A stretch of 64,000 bases of DNA, from assembly GCA_030180135.1 (NCBI GenBank), contig CM058234.1, positions 5,022,001-5,086,000 of the forward strand, given 5' to 3'. The notes below the pieces were generated by a model. It saw only the letters and a program-made list of their open reading frames with translations, did not search any database and had not been told where the DNA came from. Positions 11,509 to 21,176 of this stretch are shown here, piece by piece (the stretch's first letter is position 1; each line of letters begins with the position of its first letter). This DNA is from Orychophragmus violaceus. Taxonomy: Eukaryota; Streptophyta; Magnoliopsida; Brassicales; Brassicaceae. The translations under genes were made by a program, and so were the position numbers.

Positions 11509-12273
11509 TGTCCATATTCTCTTGAGAGCCCACAAACATTGAGAACTTTATATTATCACGATTCCATAATGTGTGGCACATACACCATGATTTGAAACGA
11601 GCATACTATTTCAATTTTTTATTCAAATGAAAAGTATATAGTACATAAAAAGGTAACATTCTACGAGACATGTCTATATAGATTGTGATTGTGTCAGAAA
11701 ACAAAACAAATTATCATCACCTGACAAAAGTTACCAACACAAAGATGCATGTAAAGATCCCACTTACTGTCTACGACAACAACAACCATTCTGGAGGGCA
11801 TTGCCGCCAATTCATACCCATTCTGATTCAAAAACACAAGAACTTTCCATGCTTTTGATAAGGGCATTGCTATAGTTTGGATTTGGGAGTTGGAGCTTTA
11901 CTCTTGTTTATCAAGAGGGCATCGTAATGTCCAAAACCATGGTATAGGACCTGGATTGGATCCTCTTTACCGTATTCTTGACCGTACTCATCAGTCCTCC
12001 AGCCTTTTCGTCCTTCATATACACCGTGATTGGCATCCTGTGATCATCAAAAAAGAAAGTTAACTTGTTCATTGATGTTTATAAGAAGCTGAAACCATGC
12101 ACATAAAAGGAAAGAAAGAAGAGGAGGAGAGGAAGTTACTGGAGGACGTGTGAAGCCATAAAGAGTTCAGGTTCACCTCCCCACACATGTGGCTTCCTAA
12201 TACAAACCTGGTGAGAAACATATTAGAATGAATAGATGCATAAACATATTAAAATTTTCAATATTTATTTTAT

Positions 12274-12599
12274 TCTACTATATGATGCGTCGAATTATAA
12301 TTCATAACGGATTATTCCATCAAATTTTCAATTTGTATACCATTACAATACATGTAAAAAAATAGATTAGCCAACTTCGATATAAAATATTAAAATTGAA
12401 CTTTGTTCGATGAAAAAGGTTAAAAATTTTACGATAATGCAAAATCGCTATTTCAATCTCTTTATTTTTATGATATATCTCTTCCTAGATAACACAAAAT
12501 TCTTTTTTAAAAATCTAAATCATTAGTAACGAAATAAATACAATTTAAATTTGTAAAAGAAAGTAAATCTGCGCTTTCTAAGCGCGGATCAAAATCTAG
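12274..12599 (+). mobile_element. Small non-autonomous Helitron-like element
   Basis: The 3' end has the Helitron signature: a GCGCTT-TCT-AAGCGC hairpin (12571-12585), ten bases on, then CTAG (12596-12599) followed by T. The 5' end is placed at TCTACTATATGATGCG (12274). The preceding base is T rather than the usual A, so the 5' boundary is less certain. It is about 326 bp, AT-rich and non-coding. Related sequence (cattacaa-atgta-agatta, ctctttatctttatg-tatat) is visible at about 22190-22830. Confidence 0.6.
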
Positions 12600-13310
12600 T
12601 TCACTTTTAAAATGGTTTATTACTAATTTGTCATTAATAAAATTAATTTAATTATTATATTAACCTTAATTTATATTGATAATTTTATTATGTTTTAAAT
12701 TTTACTATATAGATATACATAGTTTTGAATAAAAAAATGAGATGATAAATATGAATGTTAATAAAATTTTTTAAATTGTATTTTGGAGATATACATAAAT
12801 GTGAATAAAAAATAAAATGATATGGTAAATATGAAATATTTATAAAAAATTAATTTTATTTTAGAGATTTACATAACCTTCAATAAAATAAAAATAAAAA
12901 TAAGATAATCAATATAAAAAAGTTATGAACATTTTTAAAATTTTCTAAGTATTTTTAGATTTTATATAATAAATTCATATTATTTATATAAATTTAAATT
13001 TATATATTTAAATGATAAAATATTTTAAATAAGATGTTTATGTATTGATTTTGATCATAAAAATATATAATTACAATTTATTTTAGTCCTATTTATTATA
13101 TTTATAAATGATAAAATATTTTATTAAATATAATAATGTATATATATTTAATTATAAATAATCTTATATAAATTTTATAATCTTATTATTGTTGTTAAAT
13201 TAATTTGATAATATGTTTAATAATAATTTTATAATCTTATAATCTTATTATTGTTGTTTTTTATTTTTAGAAAATATATGTTTAATAATATTTGTGAGGA
13301 GGCATAAACA
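12600..13310. other. Extremely AT-rich spacer upstream of the NYN gene
   Basis: Low-complexity AT-rich DNA with short repeated words (ttaataaaatttttta, agatatacataaatgtgaataaaaaa and similar). It contains no ORF or RNA gene. It belongs to the 1.8-kb insertion and would include the NYN gene promoter. Confidence 0.5.
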
Positions 13311-13370
13311 CCTTTACAGGAATATAAAATACTAGAAGAAGAAAGTGAACCCTAATTGTTCGTCGAAACC

Positions 13371-13996
13371 ATGGCGGCGAGTTTCGAATACAATAGTAAG
13401 ATCTCTCTCTCTCTCTCTCTCTAAACATATTGTTTCTCTTTGCTTATCCGTTTCCGTGTCCGTGTTGTGCAGTGGCTGGGAACGTCGTGTTCTGGAACAT
13501 GGTGGATTTCCCAGTATCTGATGATGTTGATAGCAATGATATTTTTGAGAATTTCACTTCTTCTCTTTTTCGTAAGGGGTACTGGGGTGATTTGTCTATC
13601 TGGGCTTATGCCGAGGAGGAGAATACGGGAAACTGTAAACTTCCCCCAATCATCTTCAGCCAAGGTCAATTCAATTCTTTCTTTTACTTCAAATTTGTTT
13701 ACTCATATATATGATGATTGATTTCAGGGGAAATATCTGCTCTAACTAATAAAATGATAAGGCACATTCTTCTATGGGCAATGAATACTGCTCGTGATCC
13801 TGAACCATCAAATTTGTTCGTAATCGCTAAACATATCTCACAAGAATCGGAGCTCATCAGTGTTCTTAGATTCTTGAAATCCAAAAACTTCAATCTTGTC
13901 CTTGTAACACAGCCTGATGAAGTCCAGGCAGATGACCTTCATGGTATTGTAAGCTCGGTATGGCCTTCGAGTAGCCTATTAGATTTTAATGGATGA
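13371..13996 (+). CDS. Small NYN-domain (limkain-b1-type PIN-like) protein, three exons
   Basis: Exons 13371-13395, 13473-13664 and 13728-13996 join in frame to 161 residues: MAASFEYNM-AGNVVFWNMVDFPVSDD, then YWGDLSIWAYAEEE, FVIAKHISQESELISVLRFLKSKNFNLVLV. The pattern (VFW-x-x-x-DFP, a hydrophobic strand before WAY, then xSxxSELxxxLRxLxxxxxxxxLV) is that of the Brassicaceae NYN family, predicted PIN-like ribonucleases. The family's usual Asp after FW is Asn here (FWNMVDFP), so one metal-binding acidic residue may be lost. A CT microsatellite starts intron 1. The gene lies antisense inside an intron of the OTU pseudogene, and its stop codon overlaps the right copy of the flanking direct repeat, so its original 3' end may be missing. 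Expression is unknown. Confidence 0.7.
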
Positions 13997-14880
13997 AACA
14001 TATCAGAATGTATAGATGCATAAATATGATATGGAAGTTCAAGACCGGTCCATGAATCATTGGCTAAAGAAAAAAGGTGTGAGACTAACCATTCTGTTTC
14101 TTGTCTTCTATTGATAAATTCATCAGCAACCTATCATATTCATTATTAAAGATAACTCATTAATAGGATATCTTGATAGATGTAATATCAAGACTTTAGC
14201 TTTGTTGAATCATAGAGAAAGTAGCAAAGAAAACTATATGAATCACAAACCAAATAAAAACTCTTAAACCAGATACTTACTCTTGCACGTAATTCATCAG
14301 CGAGAGCCAGTTTACCAGAGGGTAAGCAAAACCCATGAGCCACTGAACGAAACAAACATCTACACAAATCCAGTTGAACAAATGTCAGCAAAAAAATAAA
14401 GATAAAGTGAACAAATTTGATACTATTATACAGTTACCAATGATAGAGTAATATGTGTAGACTCTTTTCCCATTGTGGAATTTACCATTACTGCACACTT
14501 TGTTGTTGTTGTTATCATATTTATCCCTTGAATCTTCTGCATATGCTGATTGGGAAGTTGAAGAATAACAAACAAGCAAGCTAACAATCACACCTGTATA
14601 ACCAAATCTAGAATACCAATAAAGGTTTCTCATGTTGGCTTTCATCTCAGCGGAGCTTGACTTTCCTTTAGGACCACCGGTTGACAGATTAGTAAATACC
14701 GACCCGCAAGGTCCTTTATCAGGCCAACTACAAGGAATCTGTATGATCCTTGAGCTACAACGCTGGAGAGGTGAGTGCCTAGTTGCCTCTTGATATAGAT
14801 AGCATTCCTAGAACATGTTGTGATCATTATGTTTTTCATAAATCTAACAGCGCACCCCACAAACGTTCACGAGAGAGTTT

Positions 14881-15678
14881 AGATACCTACACAAAGAACC
14901 CATTTTTGTCAACACCCAAACCTTTTTTTAATATGGGCTCGATTCTGGTTTAACTTAACAAACTCAAACCCATTTTTGTCAACACCCACACCATTTTTAT
15001 GCAGGAAGAAAGGAAAAAGGTGCATATTCAATATCTTAAGTCATATCCTTCATTGTTGACAAAAAAAGTCATATCCTTCATTTCTAAATGACTACCAAAA
15101 ACCCAACTCTATTAACAAAAAAATAAAAAAAAATCAAAATTTCCTAAAATATTTTTGTCAGCACCGACACCATTTTATGCAAGCAGAAAGTAAAGAGTGC
15201 ATATTTAATATTTAAGTCATATCCTCCATTTCTAAATGCTACAAAAAAACAATTCTTTTTAATAAAAATAATCAAAATTTCCAAAAAAATTTGAATCTCT
15301 CCGGGAAAAAATAGTTTTATGTTTTCACATAACACCCCTGGAATACCGACCTAAATATTCAATCGAAAATTCTTTTAAGAAAACGCTAAAATTCAATCAT
15401 TTAGCTGATTCGAAATCATAGTCTATTGTTTCTAACAGAAATTAATAGTTTTTACTGTAGAACACTAGTACTACAGTGCAATTTTTTAAATTATAGCAAT
15501 GTTTTTCGTCTATATTTTTAACCCAGCAAAAAAGTTTGCGGTACAAAGACGAAGGACTCTGGCAGGCAATGAATGAGCTGGGCCCATCTCGTTTTACGGC
15601 CCATTTAGGTCCAACACATCTCTCGCCGTGCAGCTTGCTCAGTAGGACCCATCATTCGGGAAAGGTTACGCCGTTGCC
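14881..15678. other. Intergenic spacer, no gene seen
   Basis: AT-rich sequence with a degenerate internal duplication: 'tttttgtcaacacccacaccatttttatgcaggaagaaaggaaaaagg' near 14970 resembles 15150-15200, each followed by 'gtgcatattYaatat...taagtcatatcctYcat'. It may be the shared upstream region of the OTU gene, duplicated in tandem. Confidence 0.4.
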
Positions 15679-15681
15679 TTA

Positions 15682-16167
15682 GAGCACCCTCATCCATGAT
15701 TCTTAAGAGCATCATTAGTGGTGAACCCTCACGGGGTTCTTAATTTTTTTTTTTTTTTTTTTTTTGGGAAAAGTGTAAAAAAAAAAAAATGAAAAAAAAT
15801 AGATGAATGACAAGCTGCCACGTGTCATAAACAGTGTAAGAACCGGTTCTTAAATAAGGATTTTTAGGATCCGGGTTCTTAACTATTCACGTCCCACGTG
15901 AATAGTTAAGAACCCCACCCTTAAGAACCCCTTAAGAATCATTGATAAACATGCTCTAAGGGTGGGGGTTCTTAATTATTCACATGGGTCCCACGTGAAT
16001 AGTTAAGAATCGGGTTCTAAAAATCTTTATTTAAGAACCGGTTCTTACACTGTTCATGACACGTGGTAGCTTGTCATTCGTCTATTTTTTTTTCAATTTT
16101 TTTCTTACACTTTTCCAAAAAAAAAAAAATTTAAGAACCCACAAGAAGTTCATTGATGTATATGCTT
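15682..16167. mobile_element. Outer PIF/Harbinger-type MITE, interrupted by a second copy
   Basis: The ends GAGCACCCTCATCCATGA (15682) and TTCATTGATGTATATGCTT (to 16167) are inverted relatives, flanked by TTA on both sides (15679-15681, 16168-16170), the 3-bp target typical of PIF/Harbinger elements. Without the inner copy and its target duplication it is about 233 bp. The body has the family hallmark palindrome cacgtgggtcccacgtg flanked by 'aattattca' and 'aatagttaagaa', plus 'gaaccggttctta'. Confidence 0.7.
15707..15956. mobile_element. Inner MITE of the same family, inserted in the outer one
   Basis: 250 bp, from GAGCATCATTAGTGG to ACATGCTC, flanked by TAA at 15704-15706 and 15957-15959. 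It is in the opposite orientation to the outer copy and has the same internal words (aaccggttctta, cacgtgtcat, tattcacgtcccacgtgaatag). Its length equals that of the copy at 17616-17865. Confidence 0.75.
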
Positions 16168-16170
16168 TTA

Positions 16171-17612
16171 GGAGTTTCACAGGGGATTATCTCGAACCTC
16201 TTAAAGGTATTTTTCTTAATGTAGGCCCAAAGTTTATCACAAGTCATTTTGGGTCTGTATATTGGCCCACACTGTTCGGTCCTTGTCATCTGGACCCATA
16301 TGTTCCGGTCGATATCAACGCATGTTTACGTCATTCGTATGAGTTACCACTGCAGCTAATACTTGTTAAGCCCGTTATGAAATGGGAACAATACCGATAT
16401 CTCAATAGGCACCACCATGTATGGGCAAAAAAACCCAGAACCGAAGTATCGAACTAAACATGAATTGAATTCAAACACGAACTGACAAAGTATATGAATA
16501 GATTCTAAACTTTAATATCTGAAGAACCGGAACCAAAATACTGAATCTGAATCGAATTTGAACCCGAACCCGCTATATTTGTTTTATGATTTCGGATATC
16601 TGGAATTGAACCGAATCTGAATGAAACCGAACCGATCCAAATAAATCTTATATGCATAGATTCAAAAACCCGAAAAACTCAAACACAACCCGAACGAATA
16701 CCCACATGTCCATATCTACCCTTCGCTTAGACTTAGTTAATGCTGAAAATTTTGCAACTTAAAAAAAAGTTTTTGATCAAAAAAAAGTTAATACTGAAAA
16801 AGTTATATTACTAATGCATATGGAAGTAATGTTTCAATCTTAAAAGGAATTATAAATGTTGACCAAAAAGGAATTATAAATAAATAGAAAATTCTTAAAG
16901 GTACAGACTACAGTGAAATGAAAATCAGCCGAGTCCAACGAAATTATCATGTGAACAATGATTGGTGGAAGTGTTTCGATATGCTGCATCGCTGGTTACC
17001 TATATAACACTGTATCAGTATCGATCACTGTGCCAGTACATGTACGACCAATCATACGAGTTTAAGTAAACGTTTACAGTTTTCAACAATTTTTTAACAT
17101 TAGTTTTCAACAAATTTTCTATTAACATATAAGTACACTAACTTTAATCATAGTATTAAATATGGATGTTTCTTTCTTTTTTTTGGTTAATTCTAAATGT
17201 TTTCACAACCATGGTTGAACAAATTTACTACTAATGTTTTCATAACCACACTTTTTTCTTCTTCTTTTCCAGTTCTAATTTACTTACAGATTTGATCACA
17301 GTATAAAATTTAGTGGTTTGTATAAGTGTATTGTCGTTGTATCACCATCTAAATTTAAATATATCCACATTTAAATCTGTAAACCATATGTTGTTATCTG
17401 GGAAAAAAAACTTAGGAATATTATTTCTTCATAAATTTTGGAATAATTCATGAGAGATATTATTCAACTGAGATGGGGAGGAGTTAATGTTAACCAGTAA
17501 ATTATGCACTAACCGGACTTTTTGTTTAAACTTTAAACAAAAGAAAAATGTTGTTGTGTCAGCTTTATAAACAGCTGTCGAATAATATGTCATACAGACA
17601 AATCATTTCTTC
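16171..17612. other. Spacer with degenerate repeat words, no gene
   Basis: The ORF reading through 16170-16457 has no recognisable motif. From 16430 to about 16730 the sequence is rich in 'gaaccgaac/cccgaac' words, resembling decayed hAT-type ends. The rest is AT-rich. No RNA gene was recognised. Confidence 0.4.
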
Positions 17613-17615
17613 TTA

Positions 17616-17865
17616 GGCCATGTACAACCATGGTTTTTAAAGGTGAGTTTCTTAACTATTCACGTGGGTCCCACGTGAATAGTTAAGAAACCGGGTTCTA
17701 AAAATCCTTATTTAAGGATCGGTTCTTACACTGTTCATGACACGTGGCAGCCTGTCATTCGTCTAATTTTTTTTTTCAATTTTTTTTTTTTTTACACTTT
17801 TCCCAAAAAAAAAAAAAAATTTTTTTTTAAGAACCCCAAAGGGGGGTTCATGGTTGTACATGGCC
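17616..17865. mobile_element. Complete 250-bp PIF/Harbinger-type MITE
   Basis: Perfect 17-bp terminal inverted repeats GGCCATGTACAACCATG and CATGGTTGTACATGGCC lie between two TTA target copies (17613-17615, 17866-17868). An internal palindrome (attcacgtgggtcccacgtgaat) and homopolymer A/T tracts are shared with the two copies near 15.7-16.2 kb. It has no coding capacity and would depend on a transposase elsewhere. Confidence 0.85.
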
Positions 17866-17868
17866 TTA

Positions 17869-18615
17869 GTCAAATAATAAAACATTTTTTTTTCATTTTT
17901 GGGGGACAAATAAAATAGCTTTTCAGCAAAGCAAAAACGAAAAACATTTTGGGTTTGATGGTTAACTTCTTAACGTTGCCTATATTCTCACCAATCACAA
18001 AAATGAAAATAAAAACGTTATTAAATTTTTATATCTTAGAATTTTATATTACTTTTTAATATTTTGTACTATTTTGTAAACTTTTACTATTTTTACTTAT
18101 CGCTAATATTATCATTCTATTTTTATTCACCAATCCAACACTAATTTATTTTTATATAGATAGTGATTGGTTAGAAGTAGAACTATGATTTTAAAATTTA
18201 TTTTTAAATTGTGATTTTAAAATAATTGTTTTGACTGTTAAAAAACAAAAACCATAATTTCTAATTTTCAAAAATTATGATGTTAGTGATGAAAAAAAAC
18301 TGTAAAAAAATTTGGAACATTTAAAAAACTGTTATAACTTTAAAACTAATAAATTTTGATTAGTAAAAATAAAACTTTAATGTCTATAAAAAATTTCACA
18401 GCTTCACAGCCAATTTGCCAAAACACAGCCATAATAAAGCATTTTAATATGGAAAGAATGGAATCCCCAGACATCACTATGTAGGCTTGTTGGGCCAGAG
18501 TCACGTGGTTAGCACGCGGATCCAGGTCCATTAACAAACTAATGATGAATATTTTAACATTATTTATTTATTATTGTCTTTTTAAATATCCCATTGTTAA
18601 GAATACTCCCCAAAA
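17869..18615. other. AT-rich spacer
   Basis: The sequence includes 'gattttaaaatttatttttaaattgtgattttaaaat' (about 18190-18230), suggesting another decayed MITE. No ORF with recognisable content and no RNA gene was found. Confidence 0.4.
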
Positions 18616-18633
18616 TCTTTCTGGTCGCTCTCC

Positions 18634-19838
18634 TTTTTTTTTTTTCGTCTAAAGATATATTTTCATTAACCAAGATAGGATACAACAGTGGATTACAGAG
18701 CCGACAGATAACATCTCCGGAAACTAAACCCAAGAAAAGGTAACTAAACCGGCGAATTCACAAAGAACCCCGGAAGATAATCCCAAAGACAGGAAACAAA
18801 ACCTACAACTCACACAAACATAGAATAAAGTTAATCTAAACTTAGCAGAAACAGTCACACTTGCAAATCTTGACACCCACGAGGAACTAAGAACAGGGTA
18901 AATCGAAGCTGCCCACGGCCCGCCAAACGAAAACACCCGCAACCTGGAGATTCAAAGAGACATACTCTCAAACCCTCACTCAAACCCAAGACCCAGACTT
19001 CACAACCCGTCAAGGCAGAACCACTACAAGGTCCACTAACGCACTTACGGATACGGATGAGACGCATACACTAGCGCTCACTAACCTCCTAGAAAGAAGC
19101 CCTAAACGACACCCCAATCTCCAACGAAGCCTAACCAACCGACAAAGCTGAAATCTACGAAATCGAACAGCCGGAAAGAAAACGGCTCCTAACCAACCTC
19201 ACAACAAACCAAAAATCTGCAAGTTAACAAGTTTGAACTAAGGATTAACCAATTGATATGTTGTACTAGCAGAGGTAACTACTTTTATCACACGCCGAAC
19301 ACACCCCCCCACTAACCCTCGACAAAACCGGATCCAACAACACCCCCAACAAACCCAGCCCAACAAAGGCCCACCGACATAAACCGTAAAGACGGCGACC
19401 TACCAGAACCAGTACAGACAGCTCGAGATCAAGACCTCGCCGGAAAGAACCGACACAGCTCGACCAAAACAAAGACAGAGAGAAACGCTCCAGAGATCTC
19501 ATCAAAAACCCGCACCAGAGAGGCTCGACGGAGAGCAGACGCGGCGGAGGAGACGAGATGAGCGGAGGAGGGCCTACGAGCCCAGAGGAAGCGAGATCTG
19601 AGCAGATCTGAAACCGGCGAGGAGAAGAGAGACCACGGCGGAGGACGGAGCGGAGGACGACGCTAGAACAAACCGTCGTTCAGCCGGAGGAGAAAAGGGA
19701 GGCAGAAATAAAGACAACGGCAACGTAACTCACCTCCCCGACGACGACGACTGCCGGCCGGGGAGAAAACGAAGAACACGGATGGAGGACGCCTCGAGAA
19801 CTACGCCTGGGAGAGAACCTTTGTGACTACCTTTTTTG
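18634..19838 (-). mobile_element. 1.2-kb non-LTR retroelement with an 18-bp target duplication
   Basis: TCTTTCTGGTCGCTCTCC occurs perfectly at 18616-18633 and 19839-19856, enclosing 1205 bp. The plus strand starts with a T-run (18634-18645), so the element is inserted on the minus strand; read that way it ends '...atatatctttagacgaaaaaa', a plant LINE-style tail. The upstream half is GC-rich with cgg/gga-rich words like a LINE 5' UTR, joined to a 3' UTR-like part. No reverse transcriptase or endonuclease ORF is present. It is probably non-autonomous and mobilised in trans by a LINE. Confidence 0.85.
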
Positions 19839-20361
19839 TCTTTCTGGTCGCTCTCCATATCCATCGTTTTAAATTCATTATTACGATCTCAAAGTGATAT
19901 GTTGAAGTGTTGTGCAAAAATCCAGCACACTTTATCAGCATTATTAGAAAATCATATTTATTTGATAAAGATCTGATCGTTATGGTATGATACTAGGAAA
20001 GATAAATTTATATTTATTTGATAAAGATCTTATAGTTATGATCTAGGTAGCACGGAAGCCTCGTCGGATGACCGCTTCTTATTTCGGAATCGGAGTCGGA
20101 ATCGGAAGCTTGTGGAAGCTTTCGGAATCTCGCTTCCAAAACGCTTCCAAAAAAACTCTTCAAAAATGCATTGGAAGCTTACGCTTCCGTTTTGGAAGCT
20201 TGCGTGCTTTGATATATTGAAGTCATAAACAAACAAAAAATGCAGAGTTATATTTTATATATTTTTATTTTAAAATCCTAGAGGTAAAAGGAATAAAATC
20301 ATATACAAAACATTGAAATTAATAGTAAAATTTGATATTTGTGCATAATAAATTTTGGGGA

Positions 20362-20792
20362 GGGGGGTGTATTGAACTATGAATTTTAAAAGATTTTGAG
20401 GTTTTCTTAAAATTCACTGTTATTCAACTTATGATTTTAAAATGTCTTCCCAAATCCGGTGTTATTGAACTTGAGATTTATGTATTGTCACTCAAAATCA
20501 TTTACAATTCACTCTTATTCAAACAAGAATTTTCTAAAATCATATCAAATCCACTATTATTGAAATTTTTTAAGTTTTAGGATTTTAATGACTGTAAAGG
20601 GTTTTATGGGATTTTAGGTGACTTTCCTTGTTAAAAATACAAAGATTCAAATTTCATGATTTTAGGTGGGATTCTAGGTGATTTTAATACAAAATCATAA
20701 CAACTCCTTTAAAATCACTCAAAACCATTAAAATCATTCAAAATCTTATAAAAAATTAAATCACTCTAAATACCAAATTCAATACACCCTCC
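20362..20792. mobile_element. MITE with GGGTGTATTGAA ends
   Basis: The termini GGGGGGTGTATTGAA and TTCAATACACCCTCC form an inverted repeat, with an internal region of alternating 'gattttaaaat/attttaaaatc' words. It is about 430 bp and non-coding. The target duplication could not be resolved because of the G-run on the left, so I do not assign a superfamily. Confidence 0.65.
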
Positions 20793-21010
20793 TTTATCTT
20801 TTACTTACAAAGAATTTTGTTTGAATATATTATATTAGTCATTTGTGAATTGCTAGAAGTGATTAGTTGGACAATATTATTTTTGAAAACTTGGAATTCT
20901 TTAGTTATTTTCACAATATATTTTGAGCTTGTCTTAACTAATATATTTAACTAAGAATGAATACAATATTTTAATATTTAATTTTGAATCATATAAGTTT
21001 TAATTATGGG

Positions 21011-21011
<1 letters not shown>

Positions 21012-21070
<59 letters not shown>

Positions 21071-21072
21071 AT
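21012..21072. repeat. (TA)n(TG)n microsatellite
   Basis: About 23 TA dinucleotides followed by a short TG run (tgtgtgtgtgtatgtg). The small ORF across it is an artefact. Confidence 0.95.
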
Positions 21073-21176
21073 GTGTACACTTCCAACACATACCCGCTTC
21101 CTATATATTTCTAAAAGATCGCTTTTAAGCTTTCATACGATTCCGCTTCTGCGTACCCGCTTCTGATTCCATGTAA

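Larger units (their letters stand above)
12214..14027. repeat. 1.8-kb insertion bounded by 34-bp direct repeats
   Basis: The sequence gaaacatatYagaatgWat at 12214 onward recurs at 13994 onward; about 34 bp (12214-12247 and 13994-14027) match with about three differences. Both copies lie in the same intron of the OTU pseudogene, and everything between them (Helitron-like piece, AT-rich block, NYN gene) has no counterpart expected there. This looks like a filler insertion with duplicated flanks, as produced when double-strand breaks are repaired by copying from elsewhere. The right copy overlaps the NYN stop codon. Confidence 0.7.
11870..14880 (-). pseudogene. OTU-domain deubiquitinase pseudogene (At3g57810-like)
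   Basis: Read on the minus strand, pieces of one OTU cysteine protease lie in order: N-terminal part about 14880-14440 (CSWPDKGPCGSVF, VIVSLLVCYSSTSQSAYA), exon 14359-14281 (CLFRSVAHGFCLPSGKL, with the catalytic-Cys motif), exon 14130-14090 (VADEFINRRQETEW), exon 12207-12140 (KPHVWGGEPELFMASHVLQ) and last exon 12037-11870 (MPITVYMKDEKAGG, then EYGQEYGKEDPIQVLYHGFG). Splice sites remain recognisable. Breaks: a frame change before CSWPD; no Asp-Gly-Arg before the catalytic Cys; a short deletion after SGKLA; about ten residues missing before KPHVWGG; about 10 bp missing before EYGQEYG. One intron also holds a 1.78-kb insertion with an NYN gene. Missing residues are judged against my memory of the Arabidopsis protein. 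A functional product is very unlikely. Confidence 0.85.
20046..21176. mobile_element. Possible diverged hAT-like element rich in 'ggaagc' words
   Basis: The left end GTAGCACGGAAGCCTCGTCGG (20047) and the inverted right end (minus-strand read GTTACATGGAATCAGAAGCGG) are similar but imperfect, and 'cggaagctt/gcttcc' words cluster at both ends (20070-20215, 21085-21170). No clear target duplication was found. It would contain the MITE and microsatellite listed separately. Confidence 0.35.

Noticed and set aside
16056..16457. 133-codon ORF downstream of the MITE pair
   Set aside because: It begins inside a MITE homopolymer region and contains no recognisable motif.
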